Below are positions 16,087-24,314 of a stretch of DNA of 39,195 nucleotides, one piece after another; positions within the stretch are counted from its first letter, which is position 1, and the number at the start of each line of letters is the position of its first letter. The notes below the pieces were generated by a model. It saw only the letters and a list, made by a program, of their open reading frames with translations, was not told the origin of the DNA and did not search any database. A program made the position numbers and the translations under genes. Source of the DNA: a virus; the IMG/VR virus record IMGVR_UViG_3300032893_000155, positions 1 through 39,195 of that record. One strand, 5' to 3'.

Positions 16087-17916
16087 CCGCCTTTTCCCCT
16101 GAAACTCTCTTTTGATATTTTCAAGAATTGACTTATAGCGTTTTGCTATATCGTCCATATTGAAATCCTTTTTCACTCGATGATAAGCAGCTTCGCCTAT
16201 CTTGGCACGCTTCCCTTTCTCGACGATAAGACCACGGATGGCCTCGTACCATTGCTGTTTACTATTACTAATGATGATTCCATCTTTTCCGTCTTTGATT
16301 GAATTCACAAACGGATAAACTTTGCTGGCGATAGTCGGAATTTTCAGCCCACTATATTCTAACCAACGAAGATTACTTTTTACACGATTGAACTCATTAT
16401 CCAAAAGTGGCGCAACGCCAATATCCGGTTCCCAATCTGAAATCATCTGCGGAAATTTGGATAAAGGAGACCATCCGATAAATTTTTTCAATCTTTCAGA
16501 ATCACAATTTTTGAAACATTCAAACCGTTGATTCGGATACCAAAATTCAAGATTTGGGAATTCTTTTAAAAGTTCAATAATCACATCTTCGACAATATCT
16601 ATATCACCGGAATGATTAGCGCAGCCGGTATAAATAATTCTTACCAAATCAGGATTTTTTTCGTGATCGATTGTTTTCTTCGTTAAGTTGTCCCAAATAT
16701 CAAAATCAATCGAATTGGGAACGACATAACATTGCTTATTAGGTAAAATTTGATAAATCTTTTTGACCAAATATTGAGTCGAACAAATCACATAATCCGA
16801 AAGTTTGAGTTGTTCATAAGCGATTGCTTCTGGAGTTGAGTTTGGCTTATAGGGGCCGGAAGCCATGTTATAAGGCGGAATATCAAAAAACCAGTCATCC
16901 ATTTCTAAGACCAAAGGTTTTTTAATGTGATAGGGATAAAGATTCTTTGGATCTCGGAAAGCAGTCAGATATCTTAAAATGCTTTCAGAACTCGTTACTT
17001 GGAAAACACTTAAATCAGCAGTTTTCATCAAAGAGAAAAGCTCATTGATTATGTGCTGATTGGTGAACCTTTTTTCTGCTTGATTCCAATTACATTTCCT
17101 TGTCCAAGCAGAAGGCCCATCACGATCTCGCTCGTCATAGGGATTGTAGTTAATCTCAGCTCCAAATTTTTGCATTTTGTCTGCGTAACCAGACATGCGA
17201 TAGTAAATCGTCCCTGGCGTTTGCGTGAACCCAAACCAAACACGTAGAATTCTTTTGTCTTGAAAGGCTTCGTTCCAATCATTTGTATTTTTTCCACCAG
17301 CTTTAAAAAGAATTTCACAAGGTTGATCCATTAAGTAGCTACCTAGAAGCTGATTAGAAAATTCTTTACCTTTAAGCGTTCTGAGATAATGGAGTTTAAA
17401 TGACTTTTCTATTTTTTGGCTAAGACTTTCCTCTTCAAAATAAATTCGATGAAGCCGACGATCGTGCCAACCATAAATATCAAGAATTTTGTGAGGAACC
17501 GAACCAAGTAAAATTCCATCTTTTTTAAGAACACGGCGAATCTCCTCTAAAGCCAAATAACAATCCGGCAGATGAGATAGAACATCCATGCACGTGACAT
17601 AATCAAACGTACCATCCTCAAAAGGCAGTTTTTCAGCGTCCCCAACTTGAACATTTAATCCTTTGTCTTGCGCTTTTTTAACCAATTCTTCTGAAAGATC
17701 AATACCAAAAACATGACATCCTCGTTTGTCTCTGAGAAGTTGAAGGAAAGAACCGTCATTACAACCTATTTCAAGTACTTTACTATCCTTTTTTATTTCA
17801 TAAGCAATAGGCAGAACTCTGCTTTCAAATTGAGGATTATTTTCTAAATCACCAGATCCAGTTGCGGGATAATTACGAAAATCTTCTTTTGTTATTTCAT
17901 TTACCAATAATTTCAT
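16081..17916 (-). CDS. Methyltransferase-glycosyltransferase fusion protein
   Basis: A 611-residue two-domain protein. Residues about 40-150 form a class I SAM-dependent methyltransferase: [15 protein letters not shown] (motif I), [10 protein letters not shown], then [20 protein letters not shown]. Residues about 340-610 resemble a GT-B fold family-4 glycosyltransferase: [21 protein letters not shown], then [20 protein letters not shown] for the donor-binding region and a TIASKVYPF segment. Such fusions occur in polysaccharide clusters and modify surface glycans. Here the gene is part of a cassette between capsid and adaptor genes, so virion or host-surface glycosylation is possible. Substrate unknown. 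Confidence 0.82.
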   Translation of the reverse strand: MKLLVNEITKEDFRNYPATGSGDLENNPQFESRVLPIAYEIKKDSKVLEIGCNDGSFLQLLRDKRGCHVFGIDLSEELVKKAQDKGLNVQVGDAEKLPFEDGTFDYVTCMDVLSHLPDCYLALEEIRRVLKKDGILLGSVPHKILDIYGWHDRRLHRIYFEEESLSQKIEKSFKLHYLRTLKGKEFSNQLLGSYLMDQPCEILFKAGGKNTNDWNEAFQDKRILRVWFGFTQTPGTIYYRMSGYADKMQKFGAEINYNPYDERDRDGPSAWTRKCNWNQAEKRFTNQHIINELFSLMKTADLSVFQVTSSESILRYLTAFRDPKNLYPYHIKKPLVLEMDDWFFDIPPYNMASGPYKPNSTPEAIAYEQLKLSDYVICSTQYLVKKIYQILPNKQCYVVPNSIDFDIWDNLTKKTIDHEKNPDLVRIIYTGCANHSGDIDIVEDVIIELLKEFPNLEFWYPNQRFECFKNCDSERLKKFIGWSPLSKFPQMISDWEPDIGVAPLLDNEFNRVKSNLRWLEYSGLKIPTIASKVYPFVNSIKDGKDGIIISNSKQQWYEAIRGLIVEKGKRAKIGEAAYHRVKKDFNMDDIAKRYKSILENIKREFQGKRRL

Positions 17917-17933
17917 ATAGCATCTACTACACT

Positions 17934-18392
17934 ATGACAATTAAACCTGAAATAAGATTCTGGAAGTATGTCGAAATAACAACTAATTGCTGGCTTTGGA
18001 AAGGTTCGATGGCTAGTGGCTATGGGACGTTGCTTGGTGAAGGTGGCCGACAAGGCAAAATGATCGGGGCACATCGTTTTTCTTGGAAACTTCATAATGG
18101 AGAAATTCCAAAAGGAATGTGCGTATGCCATAAATGTGATATAAAAATTTGCGTAAATCCTTCTCACCTTTTTTTGGGAACACAAGCTGAAAACATAAAA
18201 GATATGACGATGAAAAAACGTCATACACTTGGTGTTAAAAATCCAATGGCTAAACTTAATAATGAAAAAGTCGCAAAAATAAGAGAATTGTTTAAAATTG
18301 GATATTCTTTGGATGTTCTTTCTTTGATTTACAATATCAGCAAAGCCACTATTTGTAGGGTGATAAATAGAAAGATCTGGAAACATATTTAA
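17934..18392 (+). CDS. HNH homing endonuclease (paralogue of 15610-16086)
   Basis: A 152-residue plus-strand protein from ATG 17934; no strong ribosome binding site precedes it. The core [16 protein letters not shown] and [20 protein letters not shown] gives the cysteine and histidine pattern of zinc-bound HNH enzymes. The C-terminus ([14 protein letters not shown] through [18 protein letters not shown]) is a helix-turn-helix. It matches the plus-strand HNH gene at 15610-16086 along its length but at moderate identity, so duplication or a second invasion was not recent. It separates two glycosyltransferase genes and faces the opposite direction. Confidence 0.88.
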   Translation: MTIKPEIRFWKYVEITTNCWLWKGSMASGYGTLLGEGGRQGKMIGAHRFSWKLHNGEIPKGMCVCHKCDIKICVNPSHLFLGTQAENIKDMTMKKRHTLGVKNPMAKLNNEKVAKIRELFKIGYSLDVLSLIYNISKATICRVINRKIWKHI

Positions 18393-19084
18393 CGCTTCTC
18401 TGCCCATTCGGGCTTAAATCCGCGAAGTTTACTCATCATACTTGTATTTAGCACCCGATGTCCCAAAGTCAAGAAACCGGGCTGGAAATCAATCCTACGC
18501 CCGCTTTTGACCCATTTGGTAATGAATTGCACGTCATCGGTCTTGCAATCTGGGCCATCAAGCTTTTCAGGCTCATAACCTCCAATTGCTAAAGCCGCTT
18601 CTTTTTTGAAAGCGCAATTCGGATTGCAAAAGTAATTGATCGTTCCTTCTTTAAGAAAAGTTTCGTGATCAAAAGGCTCACCAGGAAAATCTTCAAGCGG
18701 TTCATTGCAATAACCAATTCTTTGATAAGGGAAATTAACCATCTCAGATTGGGGATTCTTTTCGAAATGCTCTAAGATAATTGTCCCATGCTCATCAGCA
18801 TAAAGATCATCTGCGTCGCAAGAAGCAATAATAGGGCTAGAAGCAACAGCCATCCCAATATTTCGAGAATGTCCCGCACCCATGTTTTTATCATTGAGAA
18901 TTAATTTCACCTGTTTGTAGTGTGGTGTCCATTCCTGAAGGAATTCACGAGTGCCATCCGTTGAAAAATCATCAACAATGATTATCTCGTAATCATCGAT
19001 AGTTTGAGATAAAAGACTTTGCAATGTTTCTCCTATCCAAGCTACAGAATTCCAAACAGGTAAAATGAAAGAAATCTTAGGCAT
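18389..19084 (-). CDS. Family 2 glycosyltransferase
   Basis: A 231-residue GT-A fold protein. The N-terminus ([20 protein letters not shown]) and [12 protein letters not shown] are classic GT2 donor-binding motifs, and ASCDADDLY supplies the metal-binding DxD-type motif. [20 protein letters not shown] is the acceptor-side segment common in GT2. It transfers a sugar from a nucleotide donor to a glycan or protein acceptor in the cytoplasm. It overlaps the larger glycosyltransferase gene by 8 nt and shares its operon. Confidence 0.9.
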   Translation of the reverse strand: MPKISFILPVWNSVAWIGETLQSLLSQTIDDYEIIIVDDFSTDGTREFLQEWTPHYKQVKLILNDKNMGAGHSRNIGMAVASSPIIASCDADDLYADEHGTIILEHFEKNPQSEMVNFPYQRIGYCNEPLEDFPGEPFDHETFLKEGTINYFCNPNCAFKKEAALAIGGYEPEKLDGPDCKTDDVQFITKWVKSGRRIDFQPGFLTLGHRVLNTSMMSKLRGFKPEWAEKR

Positions 19085-20783
19085 CGAGAAACTCCCTGAT
19101 TGTATTGATGTATTTCTCTTTGTCCAAAAGCTTTTTCATATTTTCCGGTGCAAATGGAGACACGCTTGAAACTCCGTTGTTGTTCATTTTCTTGAGTAAC
19201 CTAATCTGTTGAACAATCTTTGCTTTCGTCTCCGGCCAGTTGTAAACATTTAATCCCTCGCTAAAACGATCCCACTGATTAAGTTCTGAATGACCCGAAG
19301 TATCAATGATTCGTGCTCCCGGCATTTGGATATTAGTCAAAACATCTCGACCAGCCATGATGAACTCACATCCCGCCATCGGGATTGTGTCATGAACAAC
19401 CAACCGAAAAAGCATCGAATTGTCATAAACGTAATCTGGCCATTTGTCTCTGGAAATATTTCCTACATGCTTTAGATTGGGATAGCGAATATCCTTTCCG
19501 CCTGATCCATAAGCTGTGAACTGAACATCTGGCATCGCTCGAACGATTGAAAGCGTCTTTTCGTAGCAATATTTGTCGAAGTCTGACTGTCCTTGACCAT
19601 TCCCTGGTTCAACTAAATACAAAGAGACTTTAAAGTCTTTGGGTAAAAGCTTTACTTCCCAGTTGTCGTTGTAGGATGGAATCGGAACAATCTCGGAGTC
19701 GAGTCCTAACTCTTTAAGCTCGTCGTGGGCTTCTTTGGTTTCCGTGAGAATATGGTCACACGATAGACGTAAGGCCCCTGTAAGATATTTAAGCTGGTCG
19801 TGTGGAAATTTTCGTAGCCAATAGATCCCCGCACCAACCATGTGGACGATCCTTTTGCATTTCGGGTAGTTGTTTTTGAAGTGAGCAAGTAAACGGGCAT
19901 GTTCATTTAAACCTCTTTCATCAGGTCTTGTATAGTAACCAATCAGATAAAGACCTTTATAGTCCCAAGGCTTATAAAGTGTGTGATCTCGAAAATCTGC
20001 ATTCAAAAGCTTCGCTATTTCTACAGCGTGGTTTTTTGCCCCAAAAGAAGTAACCAAGAGATCACGGATCGGAATTTGATTCTTTTTCTTGATGTAAGTA
20101 ACTCGATCGACCCAATTCCCAGAGGAATCATACGAAAGTCCCTTCGGTCGTGGAGGTTCAGCCAAAAAGGATAGATAATTTCCCAAATAGAATCCTTTGA
20201 CACCATTTTTAGTAACCCGAATCCAGAAGTCCCAATCCTGTAAGCTTTTACAATCTTTATCCCATTCGACGACATATTTCCTCCAAACGGGGAAACCGCA
20301 GTCAATGTAGTTTTCTACTTCCAATTCGTATTGATTGAATGGTTTTGATGGGTAAGCTTGATAGCGTTTATCTGTCCATTGATAACCGCCATAAGCAAAA
20401 CCGCAGTCTTTGTTCTTTAAGAGAGTATCAACCCAATAACTAATCATCCCAGGCTTAGCAATGTAATCTGAGTTAAAGAATGAGACGATTTCACCTTTCG
20501 ATTCTTTAAACCCTGCGTTCCGAGCAGCACAAGCGCCGTCATGTTCGATCTCAATCAACTTAAGATCGGCTTTTAATCCTTCAGCAATTTTTCGAAGTTC
20601 ATCATTTTTACCATCAAATACGACCACGATTTCTTTGTTTTCGTAGTCCTGATCCAGCAAAGACAAAAGACATCTTTTGAAGATCATCGCTGGCAAGTCA
20701 TAAACCGGAACGATAACGCTTATAAGCGGTTCTTCCCCAAACTTCTTAACGACTTCGGCCTTTTCTAACAATGCGTTACTCAT
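19077..20783 (-). CDS. Two-domain glycosyltransferase (GT2-like plus GT4-like)
   Basis: A protein of about 568 residues from ATG 20783, chosen because it overlaps the preceding stop in the usual way. The N-terminal 240 residues form a GT2-like domain: PLISVIVPVYDLP, EIVVVFDGKNDEL, GACAARNAGFKESKGEIVSF with a degenerate metal motif NSDY, and LQDWDFWIRV. The C-terminal 300 residues resemble a GT-B glycosyltransferase: HARLLAHFKNNYPKCKRIVH, SLYLVEPGNGQG, then YPNLKHVGNISRDKWPDYVY. Two catalytic modules in one chain could add two sugars in sequence. The acceptor is unknown. Confidence 0.85.
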   Translation of the reverse strand: MSNALLEKAEVVKKFGEEPLISVIVPVYDLPAMIFKRCLLSLLDQDYENKEIVVVFDGKNDELRKIAEGLKADLKLIEIEHDGACAARNAGFKESKGEIVSFFNSDYIAKPGMISYWVDTLLKNKDCGFAYGGYQWTDKRYQAYPSKPFNQYELEVENYIDCGFPVWRKYVVEWDKDCKSLQDWDFWIRVTKNGVKGFYLGNYLSFLAEPPRPKGLSYDSSGNWVDRVTYIKKKNQIPIRDLLVTSFGAKNHAVEIAKLLNADFRDHTLYKPWDYKGLYLIGYYTRPDERGLNEHARLLAHFKNNYPKCKRIVHMVGAGIYWLRKFPHDQLKYLTGALRLSCDHILTETKEAHDELKELGLDSEIVPIPSYNDNWEVKLLPKDFKVSLYLVEPGNGQGQSDFDKYCYEKTLSIVRAMPDVQFTAYGSGGKDIRYPNLKHVGNISRDKWPDYVYDNSMLFRLVVHDTIPMAGCEFIMAGRDVLTNIQMPGARIIDTSGHSELNQWDRFSEGLNVYNWPETKAKIVQQIRLLKKMNNNGVSSVSPFAPENMKKLLDKEKYINTIREFLDA

Positions 20784-21417
20784 AGGCTTTGCAAAGACAA
20801 GCATGTTGACAAGGACGCGCTCCGTCATAAAGGGGTCTTCGATGTTGGATTTCAATCATTCCGACGTCACCTTGCAAATTTTTTCCCATTTTCTGCTCGA
20901 TCCAACGATGTTCTATATAGTGCATGTCGGCTCTATGACCGCACCCAAAACAAAGCGGTTCTCCTTCGCCTTTGTGATCTTTGCTTGTGGAGTATTGACG
21001 AACTCGTTCTTTTGCTTGTGGTGCTTCATATGGCATTTCCTGCATAGCCACGTTACTTCCAGAGGCTTGCTGTAATCGTGATGGTGAGCCTGACTGAACA
21101 TGTCTCCGCATTTCTCGCAGGGCAATTTCTTGATCTTCCCGCGTTTCACGTATTGGTTCGTATACGCTCTGCAATTCATTTTTAGACGTTGAAGAGGAGT
21201 TAACGGATGTGTTTTCCGCCACTCTCTCATGTATTTGTTGTGACATGTTAAGCATTCTCCTTGTCCCGATATGCGATACGGATTCCCGCATCGACACATC
21301 GTTGGATTCTTTCGAAATGGTCGATATATTTTTGTCATCCATATTTTCTATAAAATGTTTATGTGGAGTTCCACTTAGAACATTTGTTTTATTGCGACTG
21401 CCTTTGGGCCTTCCCAT
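20776..21417 (-). CDS. Zinc-binding phage protein gene that encloses an HNH gene
   Basis: The frame is open for 213 residues. The first 20 (MGRPKGSRNKTNVLSGTPHK) and the last 60 look genuine: the end has EPLCFGCGHRADMHYIEH, then RPCQHACLCKAYE, a C-x(2)-C-H...C-x(3)-C-x-C arrangement as in small zinc-binding phage proteins. The middle (about residues 27-150) is overlapped in another frame by a convincing HNH gene and has low-complexity composition, so it may not be native coding sequence. The likely history is an HNH insertion into a small zinc-protein gene whose length kept the frame. The AGGGAGGGA site before ATG 21417 supports the start. The glycosyltransferase start overlaps its stop. Confidence 0.55.
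   Translation of the reverse strand: MGRPKGSRNKTNVLSGTPHKHFIENMDDKNISTISKESNDVSMRESVSHIGTRRMLNMSQQIHERVAENTSVNSSSTSKNELQSVYEPIRETREDQEIALREMRRHVQSGSPSRLQQASGSNVAMQEMPYEAPQAKERVRQYSTSKDHKGEGEPLCFGCGHRADMHYIEHRWIEQKMGKNLQGDVGMIEIQHRRPLYDGARPCQHACLCKAYE
20913..21338 (-). CDS. HNH endonuclease, nested out of frame in a zinc-protein gene
   Basis: A 141-residue protein. MCRCGNPYRISGQGECLTCH provides a first zinc ribbon, followed by MREWRKTHPLTPLQRLKMNC. The catalytic region is PCEKCGDMFSQAHHHDYSKP then LEVTWLCRKCHMKHH: two CxxC pairs flanking the HH of the HNH motif, ending with a final histidine pair. This is a familiar phage homing-type HNH family. The gene lies wholly inside the minus-strand zinc-protein frame at 20776-21417, shifted in frame. 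The last dozen residues past KENRF probably reflect the neighbouring frame rather than function. Confidence 0.85.
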   Translation of the reverse strand: MTKIYRPFRKNPTMCRCGNPYRISGQGECLTCHNKYMREWRKTHPLTPLQRLKMNCRAYTNQYVKRGKIKKLPCEKCGDMFSQAHHHDYSKPLEVTWLCRKCHMKHHKQKNEFVNTPQAKITKAKENRFVLGAVIEPTCTI

Positions 21418-21442
21418 AATTCCCTCCCTATCTTTAGTTGAA

Positions 21443-21487
21443 ACAAGGTAGGGGTAACCGTAGGGAAGTGCGGCACCCCCACCTTGT
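21443..21487 (-). other. Long stem-loop after the capsid gene
   Basis: ACAAGGT (21487-21481 on the minus strand) pairs with ACCTTGT (21449-21443), and inside it GGGGT pairs with ACCCC and CCG pairs with CGG. This gives a near-continuous stem of about 15 bp in a 45-nt element. It lies between the capsid stop (21503) and the next start (21417). No T-run follows, so it is better read as an mRNA-stabilising, processing or partial-termination structure than as a terminator. Confidence 0.7.
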
Positions 21488-21502
21488 CTCGAACTGATTA
21501 AT

Positions 21503-22555
21503 TTACGGGGCTGACTGACTAAAATAAGTCAGAATGATTCCCGCTGAAGGATTTAACACCTTCGCGCCCATTCCTAGTTTGTAGGTAATAGGCGTGTATT
21601 GGTTCAAAGGATCGGTTTTATCCGCTCCTGTAACCACATTAACTTTTGCGTCTTTAGCACCAAGCTTCGTCACACCATAAGCACCTTTACCAATGATAAG
21701 AGTACCGAAAAGGTATCCACCACCAGAAGTGTATCCAGTTGACCAAGCCGAAGCTAAGACTGCCACATTGAATGCATTCGAGCTTTCTTCGAAATCGACG
21801 CGCTCAATAACGCCCAGTTGCCCTTTGGTAAGAGCGCCCAGGTTGTTATAAGCCATCCAAGTCGGGAAAGTCGAGTCTGATCGGATCTGATCTGAAATAA
21901 GTGGATGCACGATACCTTTGTATTGATTCTGTTCAAAGGGAATCGCATTATACGTTTTCAGCCAGGTCACTGCGTGACGAATATGGCTTATTGCCGTGAT
22001 GGTAGAAAAGTAACCGTTCTGAATTGAGGTTGCGCGTTGATTCGCAACGGAAGGCCAGAAGATTTGGTTGGAGTTACCTTCCAAAACTGGGAATCCTTGA
22101 GAATAAACGCTGGGCAATGTGGCCGAAGCCGCATTTGCGACACCTGTCGAAGCGACCGAACCATAACCGATAGAATCGGAAATAATAAAGTCTTTCGTCA
22201 GAGCCGCGCCATAACCCAATGCTTGAACTGCTTCTTCCACCACTGGACAAACGGCCAATGCCGTCACTTGATCAGACACATCTCGACGATCACCATAAAA
22301 TACCACCGTCGCGCTAATTTTCGTAGCGGAGATAGCAGAAGCGCCTGGAACCGACAATTCAGTTAAGGCATAGCCTTTCGCTGGATTGGTTAGACGATGC
22401 CAAACAATCGTATTGCCTTGGTTCTCAGGAAGTGGTCGTTGTTCGCCATACTTGTCATAAACAAGATTGGCTTCAAGTCTTTCCAGGAATACATGGTCAT
22501 AGTAGTTGCCTACCATCCCAGTTATACCTGTGTCTGTAGTAGCTGTTCCTGTCAT
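21503..22555 (-). CDS. Major capsid protein, N4-gp56-like family
   Basis: A 350-residue protein with the features of the N4-gp56 major capsid family (HK97 fold): YDHVFLERLEANLVYDKYGE and RPLPENQGNTIVWHRLTNPA at the N-terminus, ALTELSVPGASAISATKISA then YGDRRDVSDQV, and in the P-domain the KGIVHPLISDQIRSDSTFPT segment and LIIGKGAYGVTKLG. It follows the scaffold gene by 36 nt, in the usual podovirus order. Start ATG 22555 has GGGTG about 7 nt upstream. A stem-loop sits on each side of the gene, consistent with control of a highly expressed message. Confidence 0.9.
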   Translation of the reverse strand: MTGTATTDTGITGMVGNYYDHVFLERLEANLVYDKYGEQRPLPENQGNTIVWHRLTNPAKGYALTELSVPGASAISATKISATVVFYGDRRDVSDQVTALAVCPVVEEAVQALGYGAALTKDFIISDSIGYGSVASTGVANAASATLPSVYSQGFPVLEGNSNQIFWPSVANQRATSIQNGYFSTITAISHIRHAVTWLKTYNAIPFEQNQYKGIVHPLISDQIRSDSTFPTWMAYNNLGALTKGQLGVIERVDFEESSNAFNVAVLASAWSTGYTSGGGYLFGTLIIGKGAYGVTKLGAKDAKVNVVTGADKTDPLNQYTPITYKLGMGAKVLNPSAGIILTYFSQSAP

Positions 22556-22566
22556 TAAAATTCACC

Positions 22567-22587
22567 CGTCTTTTTTGCCAAAAGACG
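22567..22587 (-). other. Small stem-loop between scaffold and capsid genes
   Basis: CGTCTTTT (22587-22580) and AAAAGACG (22574-22567) form an 8-bp perfect stem with a 5-nt loop just upstream of the capsid ribosome binding site. There is no T-run on the minus strand. A role in mRNA processing or translational control of the capsid gene is possible. Confidence 0.55.
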
Positions 22588-22591
22588 ATCA

Positions 22592-23605
22592 TCAATATTT
22601 TGGTTGCACCAATCCCATTTGACTCAGAACTTTCCGCTTGTCTTCAACAGACAAACGATCAAATTCTGCTTGGGTCAATCCATTTTCGTTTGCATCCCTT
22701 CCTCCACCAGAACCTTGTCCTAACAGTCTTGGCGGAGTATTCGGAAGCTGGAAAGCTGGTGAATCGTTATATTGAGTCGTACTTTCTAGGTTTCTGCGTG
22801 CAATATTCGTTAAAGCCCGATCAAAGGCTTTCCGATAAACGTACGGATCTTGACTGAAAGACGATGGATCTGAACTCTGTAAATTCTCAATCACCTCGTG
22901 GAATTCTTTGGCCACTTCGGGACGGCGAAATACAGGATCAGCCGAAAGTTCTCGGAACTCCGAATTCTTGATGTTCTCGCGCTTCATGTCCTCAAGTTCT
23001 TGGGCGTGTCGTCGTCGTTCTTGTTCCATCATGGCGGCGGTTAAATCCCGTTGAATCGCTGTAATCTTCTCGAATTCATCAGGTAAAACACCATATTGAC
23101 GGGCAAGATTCTCGACAATCTGCCTTTGATTTTGGACAGGTGGAACGTAAGCCGGATAAGGATTCATGGGAGGCTGAGGAACATAAACAGATTGTGGTGT
23201 CCAGCCGTTAGCTTGCGGCGGTCTTTGATCCCCATTTTGCTTTAATTCTTCTGCTCTCTTTTTATGAAATTCCTGATCCAATTTACGTAGCTCAAGTGCC
23301 ACGGAATCCGGTGTGTCCCAATTGATCCCTTTCTTCTTTTTCCATTCTTGCAGCTCGACAGACTCTTTTGAAACTGTCGCTTTTTCGGTCGCCGGTTGTG
23401 TGGTAGCCGCCGGTTCTGACTTACTTTCCGCTTTGGGAGTTTCGGTTGTAGAATTCGCATTGATTCGATCCGCAATAGCAGTGACCGGAAGACCAGATTG
23501 AAGAAGGTCACTCTTCACTTTCTGTTCTTTTTCTGCTTTTTGCGCTTGTTCGATTTCACGCTTTAATTCCGCCGAAGTTTTCCTTTTTTCGGTTGTTTCA
23601 TTCAT
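22592..23605 (-). CDS. Scaffolding-like protein
   Basis: A 337-residue hydrophilic protein. It is highly charged and predicted helical at the N-terminus (RKTSAELKREIEQAQKAEKE), proline-rich in the middle (PQSVYVPQPPMNPYPAYVPP), helical again (ITAIQRDLTAAMMEQERRRH) and ends in a helix-turn of FDRLSVEDKRKVLSQMGLV. Size, charge and position directly before the capsid gene match scaffold proteins of podoviruses. Sequence similarity between scaffolds is low, so the call is contextual. AGAGGTGTCT precedes ATG 23605. Confidence 0.78.
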   Translation of the reverse strand: MNETTEKRKTSAELKREIEQAQKAEKEQKVKSDLLQSGLPVTAIADRINANSTTETPKAESKSEPAATTQPATEKATVSKESVELQEWKKKKGINWDTPDSVALELRKLDQEFHKKRAEELKQNGDQRPPQANGWTPQSVYVPQPPMNPYPAYVPPVQNQRQIVENLARQYGVLPDEFEKITAIQRDLTAAMMEQERRRHAQELEDMKRENIKNSEFRELSADPVFRRPEVAKEFHEVIENLQSSDPSSFSQDPYVYRKAFDRALTNIARRNLESTTQYNDSPAFQLPNTPPRLLGQGSGGGRDANENGLTQAEFDRLSVEDKRKVLSQMGLVQPKY

Positions 23606-23647
23606 TAGACACCTCTTTTAAGACCGCCACTTCCTAAGTGGTTCTGG

Positions 23648-23824
23648 TCAAATCTGTTTGTGTTCGCCTTTCATTGAATAACCATGTTTCGTGGTTACCT
23701 TTTCAGGAAGTTTCATTCCTTTTGAAGCCTGATCAAATTCTTTCACCACCGCGGACGTTATTCCTTTTTTCTTGGCGGTGTCGGTATGGAAGAATTTACG
23801 TTGCGCATCTGATTTATAGGGCAT
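23648..23824 (-). CDS. Small phage protein, SDAQRKFFH family
   Basis: A 58-residue protein starting MPYKSDAQRKFFHTDTAKKK and continuing with VKEFDQASKGMKLPEKV before the stop at 23648. Small proteins beginning with a S-[DE]-AQR-[RK]-F-[LF]-H motif are recurrent in phages near portal and capsid genes; their function is unknown. It is basic and lies between two other small proteins and the scaffold gene. Confidence 0.8.
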   Translation of the reverse strand: MPYKSDAQRKFFHTDTAKKKGITSAVVKEFDQASKGMKLPEKVTTKHGYSMKGEHKQI

Positions 23825-23826
23825 TT

Positions 23827-24045
23827 TTAACCTCTCACACTTCCAACTTCAACTTCACTGGTTTTCGGCATAATCGTTTTTGCTTTAACTGGATTCTGCC
23901 GATTTAATTCTTGTTCCATTGTCGGTTTAATTGGAGCAGGAGCTGTTAATGTTCCTGCTTTTGGATTAAAACTGTATTTTTTATTGTCTTGTTCAATTGT
24001 TTGAACATCTTCATCCGGCGATTTCATCATCTTCGTATAACTCAT
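23827..24045 (-). CDS. Small hydrophilic protein of the head region
   Basis: A 72-residue protein, polar and lysine/proline-rich (SFNPKAGTLTAPAPIKPTME, QELNRQNPVKAKTIMPK) with no evident domain. The start overlaps the previous stop by 4 nt and it ends 2 nt before the next gene, so it is part of the head operon. The composition suggests a largely disordered protein. Function not recognised. Confidence 0.65.
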   Translation of the reverse strand: MSYTKMMKSPDEDVQTIEQDNKKYSFNPKAGTLTAPAPIKPTMEQELNRQNPVKAKTIMPKTSEVEVGSVRG

Positions 24046-24290
24046 TTGTTGCCTCCAATAATTGAATCCAAATCTGAAAAAATAGAATCAATTTCCAGGA
24101 CTTTACCACGATTAATTTGAACTCCTTCAATCGTGGAAGATGAAATAGCCACTTCTAAAGCTTGTTGACGATGTTCCTTAAGAACATTTTGTTCGAAATC
24201 TTTCCATGCCCAAGTATTCATCATAGACTTATAAGATTCTGCTCGTTCAATAGCTTTAAGGTCTGACATAAATATATAGATCTTCGTCAT
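24042..24290 (-). CDS. Small helical head-region protein
   Basis: An 82-residue protein, or 75 if it starts at ATG 24269 (MSDLKAIERAESYKSMMNTW); neither start has a strong ribosome binding site. AWKDFEQNVLKEHRQQALEV is an amphipathic helix, and the gene lies between portal and scaffold. Similar short proteins with a TWAWKDL-like core occur at this position in podoviruses. Function unknown. Confidence 0.7.
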   Translation of the reverse strand: MTKIYIFMSDLKAIERAESYKSMMNTWAWKDFEQNVLKEHRQQALEVAISSSTIEGVQINRGKVLEIDSIFSDLDSIIGGNK

Positions 24291-24314
24291 TGATCTCGGA
24301 ATCTTTTAAATAAT

